Origin: Bacteroidales bacterium
Lineage (GTDB): Bacteria > Bacteroidota > Bacteroidia > Bacteroidales > P3
Length of the DNA: 64,000 nt
Direction of reading: 5' to 3'
Assembly (NCBI GenBank): GCA_009785425.1
Contig: WQWI01000008.1
Span: 1 to 64,000 of the forward strand
Part shown: piece after piece, positions 19,877 through 28,648 of the stretch
Numbering within the stretch: the first letter of the stretch is position 1
Layout of the letters: the number at the start of each line of letters is the position of its first letter
Notes under the pieces: generated by a model
What the model was told of the DNA's origin: nothing
Seen by the model: only the letters and a program-made list of their open reading frames with translations
Database searches by the model: none
Program-made: the position numbers and the translations under genes

Positions 19877-20554
19877 TTATACATAAGGCGAAATCATTTC
19901 TGCCTTACCAGTCTTTATACCTGCGATGATATCATGAATATCACGGGCTTTCTCGTACAGCATAATACCGCCCGAGCCGCATTGTTTTACACTGTGTGCA
20001 TCACTGCCCGATTGCATAGGCAACCCATGCTTCTTTGCAAATGCGTATGCCTTCAAATTAACCGCCTCTGACCGCTCTCCATTGTAGGCTTCGATACCAT
20101 CCATTAATGCCGGATCCACAGGCTTAGGTCGCATTATCCAAGAGCCTTCACGAAACGGATGTGCTTGTGCCAAGTACCCACCGTGCCTGCGTACCAATGC
20201 ACTATACTCTGCCACACTTAAAGCATCCATCCCCGGATGTGCGTACAAAAACGCCTCATCCAACCCATAAGTCAAAAATTCCGCTCCTCGCACATTGTAC
20301 TCCCAACCCAAAAACACATCCAAGCCAATAGCATCCCCCTCCAGTTTTGCCGCCTCATACCCCGATAAAAGGAACGCCACTTTCTCGTCCCAAGTCATCT
20401 TACGATACCCTCCAAAATTCCCATTAAAAAAATGATCAGTAACAATAACCCCCGCATACCCAAGTTGTTTGTACGCACGAACCATCGCCTCCGGCGTATC
20501 TATGGCACAAGCACTTACGGGTGCAGTATGAAAGTGGGTTTCGTATAGATACAT
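19877..20554 (-). CDS. PHP domain metal-dependent hydrolase
   Basis: ETHFHTAPVS, GVIVTDHFFNG, AQAHPFR, QSGSDAHS. Confidence 0.85.
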   Translation of the reverse strand: MYLYETHFHTAPVSACAIDTPEAMVRAYKQLGYAGVIVTDHFFNGNFGGYRKMTWDEKVAFLLSGYEAAKLEGDAIGLDVFLGWEYNVRGAEFLTYGLDEAFLYAHPGMDALSVAEYSALVRRHGGYLAQAHPFREGSWIMRPKPVDPALMDGIEAYNGERSEAVNLKAYAFAKKHGLPMQSGSDAHSVKQCGSGGIMLYEKARDIHDIIAGIKTGKAEMISPYV

Positions 20555-20558
20555 ATTT

Positions 20559-21176
20559 TTATTGATTTTTCGAGTATTTCAAGTACAAAAAATTATTAAT
20601 TCCGGATTTTTGTTCGCCTCCACGTGCTTTTCGGCGATGTGCTTCTTCGTAGCCAAATTTTTTGTACAGCCTAACCGCATTTTCGTTTGTATCTACCACT
20701 TCCAGTAAAAATGTGTCATAGTTTGGAAATGCGTGTACGTGATTTAGCAACGCTGTTGCAACGCCTTTTCCGGTATGTTTTGGATGTGTTGCCACCATTT
20801 CTACAGTTGCTGTGTTTTCGGTTGTTTTCACAGACGGACACTTTTTTATGGTTGCTTTAAGATAATGCCCAAACATAAAGCCAATAATAAAACCTTTCAC
20901 AGTTCCAAAATGTTTCATAAACTCCTTTTTGCGAGGTCTTATGAAAACATCGTTTTTGGGCATACAACCAATCATTCCGGCAATTTCGCCATCAATCATA
21001 GCAAAATAAACGTGTTCAAGATTAAACATATGTGCACTTGCCGTGATTAATGCTTTTTTGTCATCATCATTCTTAACGATTTGCCCCAAATGATCCATCA
21101 AGAACGCCTCAACAAAAACTTCGCTAACTTTTTCACGAACGCTGTCGTCAAATTCTGTTGCTTTTTTGATTTTCAT
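20559..21176 (-). CDS. GNAT family N-acetyltransferase
   Basis: VEMVATHPKHTGKGVATALLNHVHAF, NENAVRLYKKFGYEE. Confidence 0.85.
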   Translation of the reverse strand: MKIKKATEFDDSVREKVSEVFVEAFLMDHLGQIVKNDDDKKALITASAHMFNLEHVYFAMIDGEIAGMIGCMPKNDVFIRPRKKEFMKHFGTVKGFIIGFMFGHYLKATIKKCPSVKTTENTATVEMVATHPKHTGKGVATALLNHVHAFPNYDTFLLEVVDTNENAVRLYKKFGYEEAHRRKARGGEQKSGINNFLYLKYSKNQ

Positions 21177-21205
21177 AAATTTATTTTGTTTGACTCAATG
21201 CTCAA

Positions 21206-21380
21206 TAAAAAACCCCAACACTTCACAAAACACGCCATTGAAGTTTCAAAACGTTGACCTACCAGGTTACTTAACCTTTTGAGTTTTTAATTGATTGTTA
21301 ATTTGTTATGTTTTTGCTTTTCGAGTTGTGGCTTAGATTTGGTTAGTTTCGAGTCCTTCAGGCTTAATTTTTTCAAATCC
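21206..21380 (-). ncRNA. Putative small RNA 2 (paralogue of 18209-18340)
   Basis: Minus-strand TAACTTTG box (21387-21394); weak hairpin with T-run at ~21207-21244; shares CCAAATCTAaGCCAcAACTCGAAA and CCTGGTAGG blocks. Confidence 0.45.
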
Positions 21381-21653
21381 ACAGCACAAAGTTACGACAT
21401 TTTTTTGAGAAAAACAAACCGCTCATATTTCCGTGATATTAAGTTGTTTGCGATTTACTTGTCAAAACTTCACGTTTTTTGAAATTTTGATAAAGTTGTT
21501 TGCAAATGATTACCTCGTGATGTCGCTGGGCGTGAAGGGCAAAATACCTTTTCTATTACTAAATTTTTATTAATGAACTCTAACTTAGAAAAAGAAATGT
21601 TTTGATAACAAGCACAATACGAAAATCTCTATCCCTTGTTTTATTTCTAAAAT

Positions 21654-23315
21654 TTAGTTTCTTATTTCTAAAATCCATACTGGCTCTTTTTTTGAGCCTG
21701 TATTTCGGATTTTATTTGACACTCTTAATTCTGTGATCAGATTCTTAACTTTGTTCTTCTTCTGTTTCTCGCTCATCCATTCCGGCAACATATTCCAAAG
21801 CAATTTGTTTATATCTTGCCGATTTAGACATCCGTGTTCTTTTATGGATTTCAAAACCCAATCAACATACTGCTGTTTTTCGAATGCCTTGTTTCTAGAA
21901 TACTCCGCTTTTCGCCCCGTTGATTGCGATATTTTTGCACCAATGAAATAGTTTGGTTTCCGCCCCTCGATAAGCTTCTTCTTTTTCAGTTCTTCGACGG
22001 CTTTGTCAGTTATTTCTAAATGCTTTTGAACTCTATCTAAAAGAACAACCTCACTTAAATCCAAATCGCTACGCTTTTCAATAAGTGTTTTTGAATAATT
22101 TTCATCAATTGCTTGTCCGTACATATACATGACGACCATTTGCGGATCGGTCAAAATATAATCGGGTAATGGAAAAAAGCGATTGCGTTGCGACACATAC
22201 AACGTGTGAATACCGTATCCCAAGCGGTCAATCATACCCAAATTGAACATTGCGTGAACAAGCCACGGATTGCGGTAACGATTGGGTGTTTTGTCGCCGA
22301 GACTGTATTCTTCAGGTTTTCCCTCAAAAAAACTTCCGGCGTTGGAAAAAATCAACTTATCAACTTTTTCAGTAACAATAATCCTTGATCGAAGTGAATA
22401 ATCTTGATGTGCCACGCAATTATGAATAGCCTCTAAAATACTTTTTGTGTCGTATTTATTGACAGTTGTAGCAAGTAGTTCGAAGTCGGGGTAAAACCGA
22501 ACTTGTACATTTCGGATTCGTTGCATCACTTGTGTTGTCGTTAGAAGGAACGGAACAGTAAAATGTTCGTATGCTTTTTCTTCGGCATCCAATTTCCACG
22601 TGATCTCTGCAACCGACGGAAGCAAGTAATGTGTGGATTCCGGCTTGCCTAAAAGCAAAATCGCTGTTCGAGTTATTTTTCCGTCAATCGTGATTTTTGC
22701 CCTATTTAAGAATGTAATATCGTCCCATTTGTCAACGTCGTCAGCCAATTTAGGGTATTTTTGCTTAAATTGTTTTCGTGCTTTTGAAATAGCTTCACTA
22801 TCTAAATCGTTGAGCGAAGCGTTTGGAATGATTTTTGCCGTCCAATCTTCAACAATATCTTGTTTTCTGATTCGCTCGATTTCTTCTATGTTCAACGGCA
22901 CTAACTCTTCGCCGTCTCTGCCATAATAGTGTCCTTCAAAGGCAATAGGAATACCCTTTGGAGCTGGTGGAATTTCAAGCAGAACAACCCTGCCGTTTGG
23001 ATGATTTACTTCGTAAATCTCGATGAACGTAATTCGATTGGTCATTTTGTTGGCGATTTCGCCTTTTAGATGATCCAAATCTTTTCGTGCTTTGCGAAAC
23101 TGTGAACCCACAACTTGATGCTTTTTGTTCACACCAAACACGAGCCAAGCCGAAGTTTTGTTTTTAAGATTTGCTTCGTTGCTCAACGCCGAAAAATACT
23201 TTCCCAACTTTGTGAAGTCGTATTGATTTTTGGCTTCCTTAAATTCGACAACTTCCGTTTCGGCTTCTAAAGCTAACAATTCGTGAAGTTTTTCTTTTAT
23301 TTCGTGAGATGTCAT
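21654..23315 (-). CDS. AlbA_2/Schlafen-like DNA-binding protein with ATPase-like C-terminal part
   Basis: ALEAETEVVEFKEAKNQYDFTKLGKYFSALSNEANLKNKTSAWLVFGVNK; HNCVAHQDYSLRSRIIV; own TACCTTTG promoter (23330-23337, minus). Confidence 0.8.
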   Translation of the reverse strand: MTSHEIKEKLHELLALEAETEVVEFKEAKNQYDFTKLGKYFSALSNEANLKNKTSAWLVFGVNKKHQVVGSQFRKARKDLDHLKGEIANKMTNRITFIEIYEVNHPNGRVVLLEIPPAPKGIPIAFEGHYYGRDGEELVPLNIEEIERIRKQDIVEDWTAKIIPNASLNDLDSEAISKARKQFKQKYPKLADDVDKWDDITFLNRAKITIDGKITRTAILLLGKPESTHYLLPSVAEITWKLDAEEKAYEHFTVPFLLTTTQVMQRIRNVQVRFYPDFELLATTVNKYDTKSILEAIHNCVAHQDYSLRSRIIVTEKVDKLIFSNAGSFFEGKPEEYSLGDKTPNRYRNPWLVHAMFNLGMIDRLGYGIHTLYVSQRNRFFPLPDYILTDPQMVVMYMYGQAIDENYSKTLIEKRSDLDLSEVVLLDRVQKHLEITDKAVEELKKKKLIEGRKPNYFIGAKISQSTGRKAEYSRNKAFEKQQYVDWVLKSIKEHGCLNRQDINKLLWNMLPEWMSEKQKKNKVKNLITELRVSNKIRNTGSKKEPVWILEIRN

Positions 23316-23381
23316 AGGATGTTTTTTTGCAAAGGTACGGAGTTATTTTGGACTTTTCTTATGCACAAGCATCATTTGTAT

Positions 23382-26300
23382 TTATTTAGAAATCTCAATC
23401 CTATCTCCTACAACCTTGAAACTAGTAATGTATTGCTGTTGTCTTAAAATATTTACAAATTTGAGGGTGGTTGGATTTTTTGGAATGAAGAACGCCTCTT
23501 CATTTTGGGACATACTAGAATACGGCTCGGAGAAATGTGAAAAAATATCTGAAATATCATCATTGTCAAATTTATGACTTGATTTGTTAAATAACGCGAT
23601 AACTGCCCTATTGGTTTTATCAAAATTTTTAAGCACTGCCTTTAATATACCTTTGCTAATATCATAAGGTTCTTTATTTGCAATTAATATATTTCCCACC
23701 AACTCCAGTATTTCAGCACTTTCTATAATGCTTCCTTCGTCGTACGTATTGATAATTTCTAATTTATCTTTTTGTGATAAAACTCGTGACTTTAATAATG
23801 AAATAACATCTTTATTATTTATTGATAACTCAGATAATTTTTCCGACAATTCGTGCTTCCTTACTTCTATCAATTTGATGTGTAAAGCGGATTCTTTTTC
23901 TTTTAATTTGCTGTAATTTTCTTTATTCAGACCTAGCTTATTATTTTTAATTAACAGCCTTATATTTTCATCGGATAAATTTTCAAAACTTAAAGAATTA
24001 TAATAATATGGGACAGATTTTAACAATAGGTCGTATGATTTCGCATATATTTCCTTGCTTAAAATTATTGCTTCCAAGAACTTTTTAACTGTCCCTTCAT
24101 CAGGGCTTTCCGTGTCAATTTTGAAGTTTGACAACGCCTTTGCATTTTCTTCATTATTCAAAAAGTCCAAAATATGTTCCTTCAGTTCTTGTTCATTATC
24201 GCAATAGTTATTGATGACATTTTCCCAGGTAGGCTGGATTTTAGTGTTTTGTATTAATAAATTTCTTATTTCTATGGTCTCTATTTTTTCTAAATAAAGG
24301 ATTCTTGTTTTCACTTTTTTAATAATTGCGATTTTGTCTTTCTCATCGAGTTTTTTGCTGTTTAGTAATCCTGCTAGATATTTTTCGCTTTCGTTTGTAT
24401 TTGCCTCTATTTTGAGATAAGTATTCGTAATATAATTTTTTATATTTTCGTCAATGTAATCTACTAAAATATCACAATTAGAATTTTTAATTGCGTGGTA
24501 GTTTTGTGTGTCGAAATCGACTTGATTAAACTTGCTTTTTGTTTGAATAATTTTCCTAAGCATTATCTTATTTATTTGATAATGGTTGTTTGTATATACA
24601 TAATCGAACATTTCACCCGAAATCACATCTGTATCTATGTCAGAAAATTTAATATCAAGTGTATTTAATATCTCTTTAATTTTATCTTCTTTGTACAGAC
24701 TACAAAAATCAGATCTGTCGGAGATAATTTGTTTTAAATTAGAATTCTTTGAGATTTCCTTTATATCTGAAATTTCAGCATATTTGATAATAAGCAGAAA
24801 GTACTTGTCTTTTATTTCTTCCGGCATTGACGATGAATGTACATATTTCCAAATGTTGTTACTCCATCGCCAACGACTACATAGTTCCTTTATAAATTTC
24901 TCTACATTGTATCCCGAATCTAGATATACATTGATAAATTGTATGGAATTTTCAGATTCGTTGCTCAATAAACCAAATAGTTCGAGTTTATAGCTATGTA
25001 GTTTCGTGCCGAAAAGATCATTGGAATCTAAGTGATTCAGAATAAAATTCACTAATTTAAAATTTAATATGGATTCTTGTCTAAAATCATTCACATCAAG
25101 TTCCTCTATTAAATTCTCAACATTGTCAATTTGAAAATCAAAATTCAGTTTACTTTGAGATTTTACATTTATCAAAAAAGTATTGTCATTTTGAGACAAC
25201 TCTCCTTCGTAGAAAAGCGATATATAGCGTGAGTATTCTTCGTCAATATACCCCTTTCTCAACAACAAGTTAATCAGCTCTTTTTGCTTTTCTATTGATT
25301 TTTTTTGGTCGGATTCTTTTATATCATCTTCACTATGGATTTCTACGTGATTTGAGATCATCAAATTTTTTAGAGGCTCATGTTGTAAATTTTCTCTTTT
25401 TCGTTCTAATTGCCAAATTTTTGAATTCAATTCAGAAATTCTATTTTTATTCCAAGCATCAATTTGTGCTTTCCTATCTTCATAAGATAGGCTTTCATCA
25501 ACCGCTTTCTCAATATCAGAAAATTCTAATTGTATATGATCTATTCTGTGGCTTCTATTTCCAAAATATAAGGTGTTGCTTGCAATTAAATGAGAGAAGA
25601 TCTCATCATCAAGTATCTGATCAAGAGTATAGTTTGTGTCATTCAGAATAACGAACGTAAATCCATAAGAACTTTTTTCGTTTATTTTTTTGACGTATTG
25701 AAGAACATATAAAGCTTGTAATTCTTTTACATCTTTTATTTTTAGCAATTCTAATTGTTTTATTTCTCCTTTATATCCAGCGACCTCTTTTTCTATCTTC
25801 TCGCTTTCTAGCTTAACGTAATTTTGTTTTTTATTAATTGTTTGATATAAAAATCCATCATTGTTAGTAAGCTTTGCAAAATCATTCGGACAGATATTTT
25901 TGTAGACAATCATTGCAAGCAGCTTATTATGAAATTCCTCACAGTCTACTGTAAGCATATTGTCATATATTTTGAATTCATTGATTATGTTGTAGAGCAG
26001 TCTCATTTCATCTATAAACAGAGCAATATCACTAATCAAATTTTTAGAAACATCGGTTGTTATTTTTTCGATAGACTGTCGAAGTATTTCTTTTGAGTTA
26101 GAATGATTCAGAAATGGTATAACCGGTATAATAAAATCAAAAAATTTGGTACGATCCTTATTTACAAATATATCATCTCGAATAGCATAAATGAAAACAA
26201 CATCTCTCCTAATTTTTTTTGAATTGTTGATAAGTAAATTGATTTCTCGTAATTTTGTGAAAATTTCAGTTTGTTTGAAACGATCCAGGTCTTCAATAAT

Positions 26301-27098
26301 GACAACATTGTAGTCTGTGGCTTCAAAGAAATATAAAATCTCTTCTAAATTATGATTCAAGATTGATTTATTTATATCAGGATTGATCTGTATTTCGGCA
26401 TCACTTATTTTCAATTTGCTTATTTTCAGATTGTGTAAAATGCGAATAATTTTACGTAAGAAAAGAACAACACCTATTAATACTATGGACAAAGAACTGT
26501 AATGGAGTACGACTTTTTGAACAATTGACAACTCGCTTATTGATGATGGGAAAATGTGTAGAAACACAGTTGGTTTAATCAACAAAACGAATGCTAAAGC
26601 AAAAAGGATATAACCTGAGGCTTTTAGCAATAAATGCCATCCTGTGTGCTTTTTTATTTTTTTTAACCTTGAGTCTGGTAATTTTTGATTTTTTTCTTTA
26701 TAAAATAATTGTTGAATGATACTTAATTCTATCAAACGTAACAAGTTTTCGCCCTCTGTTTTATTTTTAATTTCTTTTTCCTCGCTAAATGTCGCTAATG
26801 ATATATTCAAGAAGTGTAAGTCCTTATTGGTGTTTTCTTTTTGAAATGCTTGCAGAATACTACTTTTCCCTGACCCATAAGTGCCTGTCAAAGCTATGTT
26901 TTTAATGTTTTTTCTTTTTCGGCTACTTAATGCCCAACTTAATGCTTCAAAATAGTTTTTCCCATTCTCTATTCTGTCCGTAGGAGAGAGAGAATGAAAA
27001 AGGTTATCTTCTATGGCTTGGGGTTTGCAAGCAAACTTCTGCCATCTATTGACGAAGAATTTTTTTATTGATTCTATGCGCTTCTTTATTCTATCCAT
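23382..27098 (-). CDS. YobI/KAP-like P-loop NTPase with TM segments
   Basis: LSPTDRIENGKNYFEALSWALSSRKRKNIKNIALTGTYGSGKSSIL; two hydrophobic segments; Walker B YNVVIIEDLDRFKQTEIFTKLREIN. Confidence 0.8.
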   Translation of the reverse strand: MDRIKKRIESIKKFFVNRWQKFACKPQAIEDNLFHSLSPTDRIENGKNYFEALSWALSSRKRKNIKNIALTGTYGSGKSSILQAFQKENTNKDLHFLNISLATFSEEKEIKNKTEGENLLRLIELSIIQQLFYKEKNQKLPDSRLKKIKKHTGWHLLLKASGYILFALAFVLLIKPTVFLHIFPSSISELSIVQKVVLHYSSLSIVLIGVVLFLRKIIRILHNLKISKLKISDAEIQINPDINKSILNHNLEEILYFFEATDYNVVIIEDLDRFKQTEIFTKLREINLLINNSKKIRRDVVFIYAIRDDIFVNKDRTKFFDFIIPVIPFLNHSNSKEILRQSIEKITTDVSKNLISDIALFIDEMRLLYNIINEFKIYDNMLTVDCEEFHNKLLAMIVYKNICPNDFAKLTNNDGFLYQTINKKQNYVKLESEKIEKEVAGYKGEIKQLELLKIKDVKELQALYVLQYVKKINEKSSYGFTFVILNDTNYTLDQILDDEIFSHLIASNTLYFGNRSHRIDHIQLEFSDIEKAVDESLSYEDRKAQIDAWNKNRISELNSKIWQLERKRENLQHEPLKNLMISNHVEIHSEDDIKESDQKKSIEKQKELINLLLRKGYIDEEYSRYISLFYEGELSQNDNTFLINVKSQSKLNFDFQIDNVENLIEELDVNDFRQESILNFKLVNFILNHLDSNDLFGTKLHSYKLELFGLLSNESENSIQFINVYLDSGYNVEKFIKELCSRWRWSNNIWKYVHSSSMPEEIKDKYFLLIIKYAEISDIKEISKNSNLKQIISDRSDFCSLYKEDKIKEILNTLDIKFSDIDTDVISGEMFDYVYTNNHYQINKIMLRKIIQTKSKFNQVDFDTQNYHAIKNSNCDILVDYIDENIKNYITNTYLKIEANTNESEKYLAGLLNSKKLDEKDKIAIIKKVKTRILYLEKIETIEIRNLLIQNTKIQPTWENVINNYCDNEQELKEHILDFLNNEENAKALSNFKIDTESPDEGTVKKFLEAIILSKEIYAKSYDLLLKSVPYYYNSLSFENLSDENIRLLIKNNKLGLNKENYSKLKEKESALHIKLIEVRKHELSEKLSELSINNKDVISLLKSRVLSQKDKLEIINTYDEGSIIESAEILELVGNILIANKEPYDISKGILKAVLKNFDKTNRAVIALFNKSSHKFDNDDISDIFSHFSEPYSSMSQNEEAFFIPKNPTTLKFVNILRQQQYITSFKVVGDRIEISK

Positions 27099-27136
27099 TC
27101 TGTTTTTGTGGTTTTCATAGGTTATTCGTTCTTGTT

Positions 27137-28648
27137 TTAATACCCAAATATTTTTATTTCATCAGGTTCGACTACTTGTGGTATCGCTTCAATTTGGTCT
27201 TCATTCACAATTGAATTATTTGCGAATTCTTCTCTGATTGGTTGCTGTTGTATCCAGTCAATATTCCAAATATCAACATCTCTATCTATGACCTTTTGGC
27301 AAAGTTTTTCTGTGTAGTCTTTTTTTCGTTCTGTTTTTATTGTCAAACGTTGTAACCAAACTTGCAAATGACCTACATTTGGAATTTTATCAAATTTTTT
27401 TTCAATAGAATCTAATATTTCTGCCACTGTTTCGGGATTGGTTTCCAAAGAAAGAATTTTACTCAAAATAGCCGTTATTACAGGATATGTTCTTGGATTT
27501 CTGTAAGCAATATCAGCCAAAATGCTTACCAAAATCTTTGAATTTTCAGATTCTTGGAATAATCTCAATGGATAGATTTTTTCTTCTAAAAACCTCGTCA
27601 AAGCCGTAGCCAAACTCCCTGAATTTGGGTGTTTTTCTGCCAAAGAATGAATGAGAAATAGCTGTTTTTGTAGAGATTTACGTTCTTGCGTTGCTTCGTT
27701 CCAATACAATTTATCGGGTTTGATAACATCTCTAACTATATTGTCTGAAATAAATGTTTTTTGCGAATTAAGTTTGAGATTCAAATCAATCAATGTTTCT
27801 GTCAGTAATTTTGCAATTTTTACTACCGTTTCTTGGTTTGTAGCAAAAATCCTATAATCGTCACGATACCTCAATATCTGATAATCCTCAATTTTGTATT
27901 TTTCTTCTCTACGATTGTAATAATAAATTTTACAAGAGAGTATTCTGTCTGCGTAACCTAAAACCATTTCGGCAATAAAATCCATTAAGGCACTTCCTTG
28001 TGGTATTCCATTAGTTTGAGAATGTTGCATACTTTGAATAGTAGTGTCAATATTATCTCCTATTTCTTTCCTCTTGATACCTGCCAAGATGTCTTTTTTC
28101 ACTTTTTCTTTTCCGTGTAACGCCCACGGAATAGTATGAGTATAGATAGAGCCGTAACAATCTGTTATGTCAGTATTCATAAAACAATCATAATTTAATG
28201 CAAGTTCTAATGATTGTTGCTCTACTTGTTGCCACCAATTTGTTATTGTTTTTGCTTTATTCGGTTTTTCGCCTCCTATCGCAATAATTGGGATACTACT
28301 ACATTTTATTTTTTCATTTGCTTGAAATTTTTTAAACTGACTTGCAATATGTTTCCAATTTTCTTCTTTTGTAATTTTATTCACAAGATTTACATATATT
28401 GCTGGATTGATAAGTTGTATTGGTCGCCACGCAAATTTCCCATCTTTATTTGTTAGAAATTTGTAATTGACATCATCTAATTTCTTAGCATTTTTCAAAG
28501 CAATATTTCCAATATTTCCGTTTCGTGAAAGGGCATTTAACAATGGCTGAAAGTCAAAGTATTTCGGCAAATCAACACTACTATAACTTTCCTGTTTCAG
28601 AAAAAACTCTCGCGCGTCTGTATGCGATAATTCAAGGATTGTTCTCAT
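27137..28648 (-). CDS. Reverse transcriptase of defence-associated (Abi/UG-like) type
   Basis: TDITDCYGSIYTHTIPWALHG, NGIPQGSALMDFIAEMVLGYAD, ILRYRDDYRIFATN; long helical C-terminal extension; no intron or retron context seen. Confidence 0.8.
   Translation of the reverse strand: MRTILELSHTDAREFFLKQESYSSVDLPKYFDFQPLLNALSRNGNIGNIALKNAKKLDDVNYKFLTNKDGKFAWRPIQLINPAIYVNLVNKITKEENWKHIASQFKKFQANEKIKCSSIPIIAIGGEKPNKAKTITNWWQQVEQQSLELALNYDCFMNTDITDCYGSIYTHTIPWALHGKEKVKKDILAGIKRKEIGDNIDTTIQSMQHSQTNGIPQGSALMDFIAEMVLGYADRILSCKIYYYNRREEKYKIEDYQILRYRDDYRIFATNQETVVKIAKLLTETLIDLNLKLNSQKTFISDNIVRDVIKPDKLYWNEATQERKSLQKQLFLIHSLAEKHPNSGSLATALTRFLEEKIYPLRLFQESENSKILVSILADIAYRNPRTYPVITAILSKILSLETNPETVAEILDSIEKKFDKIPNVGHLQVWLQRLTIKTERKKDYTEKLCQKVIDRDVDIWNIDWIQQQPIREEFANNSIVNEDQIEAIPQVVEPDEIKIFGY

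Noticed and set aside
19877-21176. PHP hydrolase and GNAT genes as island cargo
   Set aside because: They lie outside the tRNA-type repeat at 21253 and look like ordinary accessory metabolism genes; no mobility signals beyond the paired small RNAs
27137-28648. Retron or group II intron
   Set aside because: No msr/msd-like inverted repeat upstream (the upstream gene overlaps the RT start) and no intron domain V; the RT is embedded in an operon
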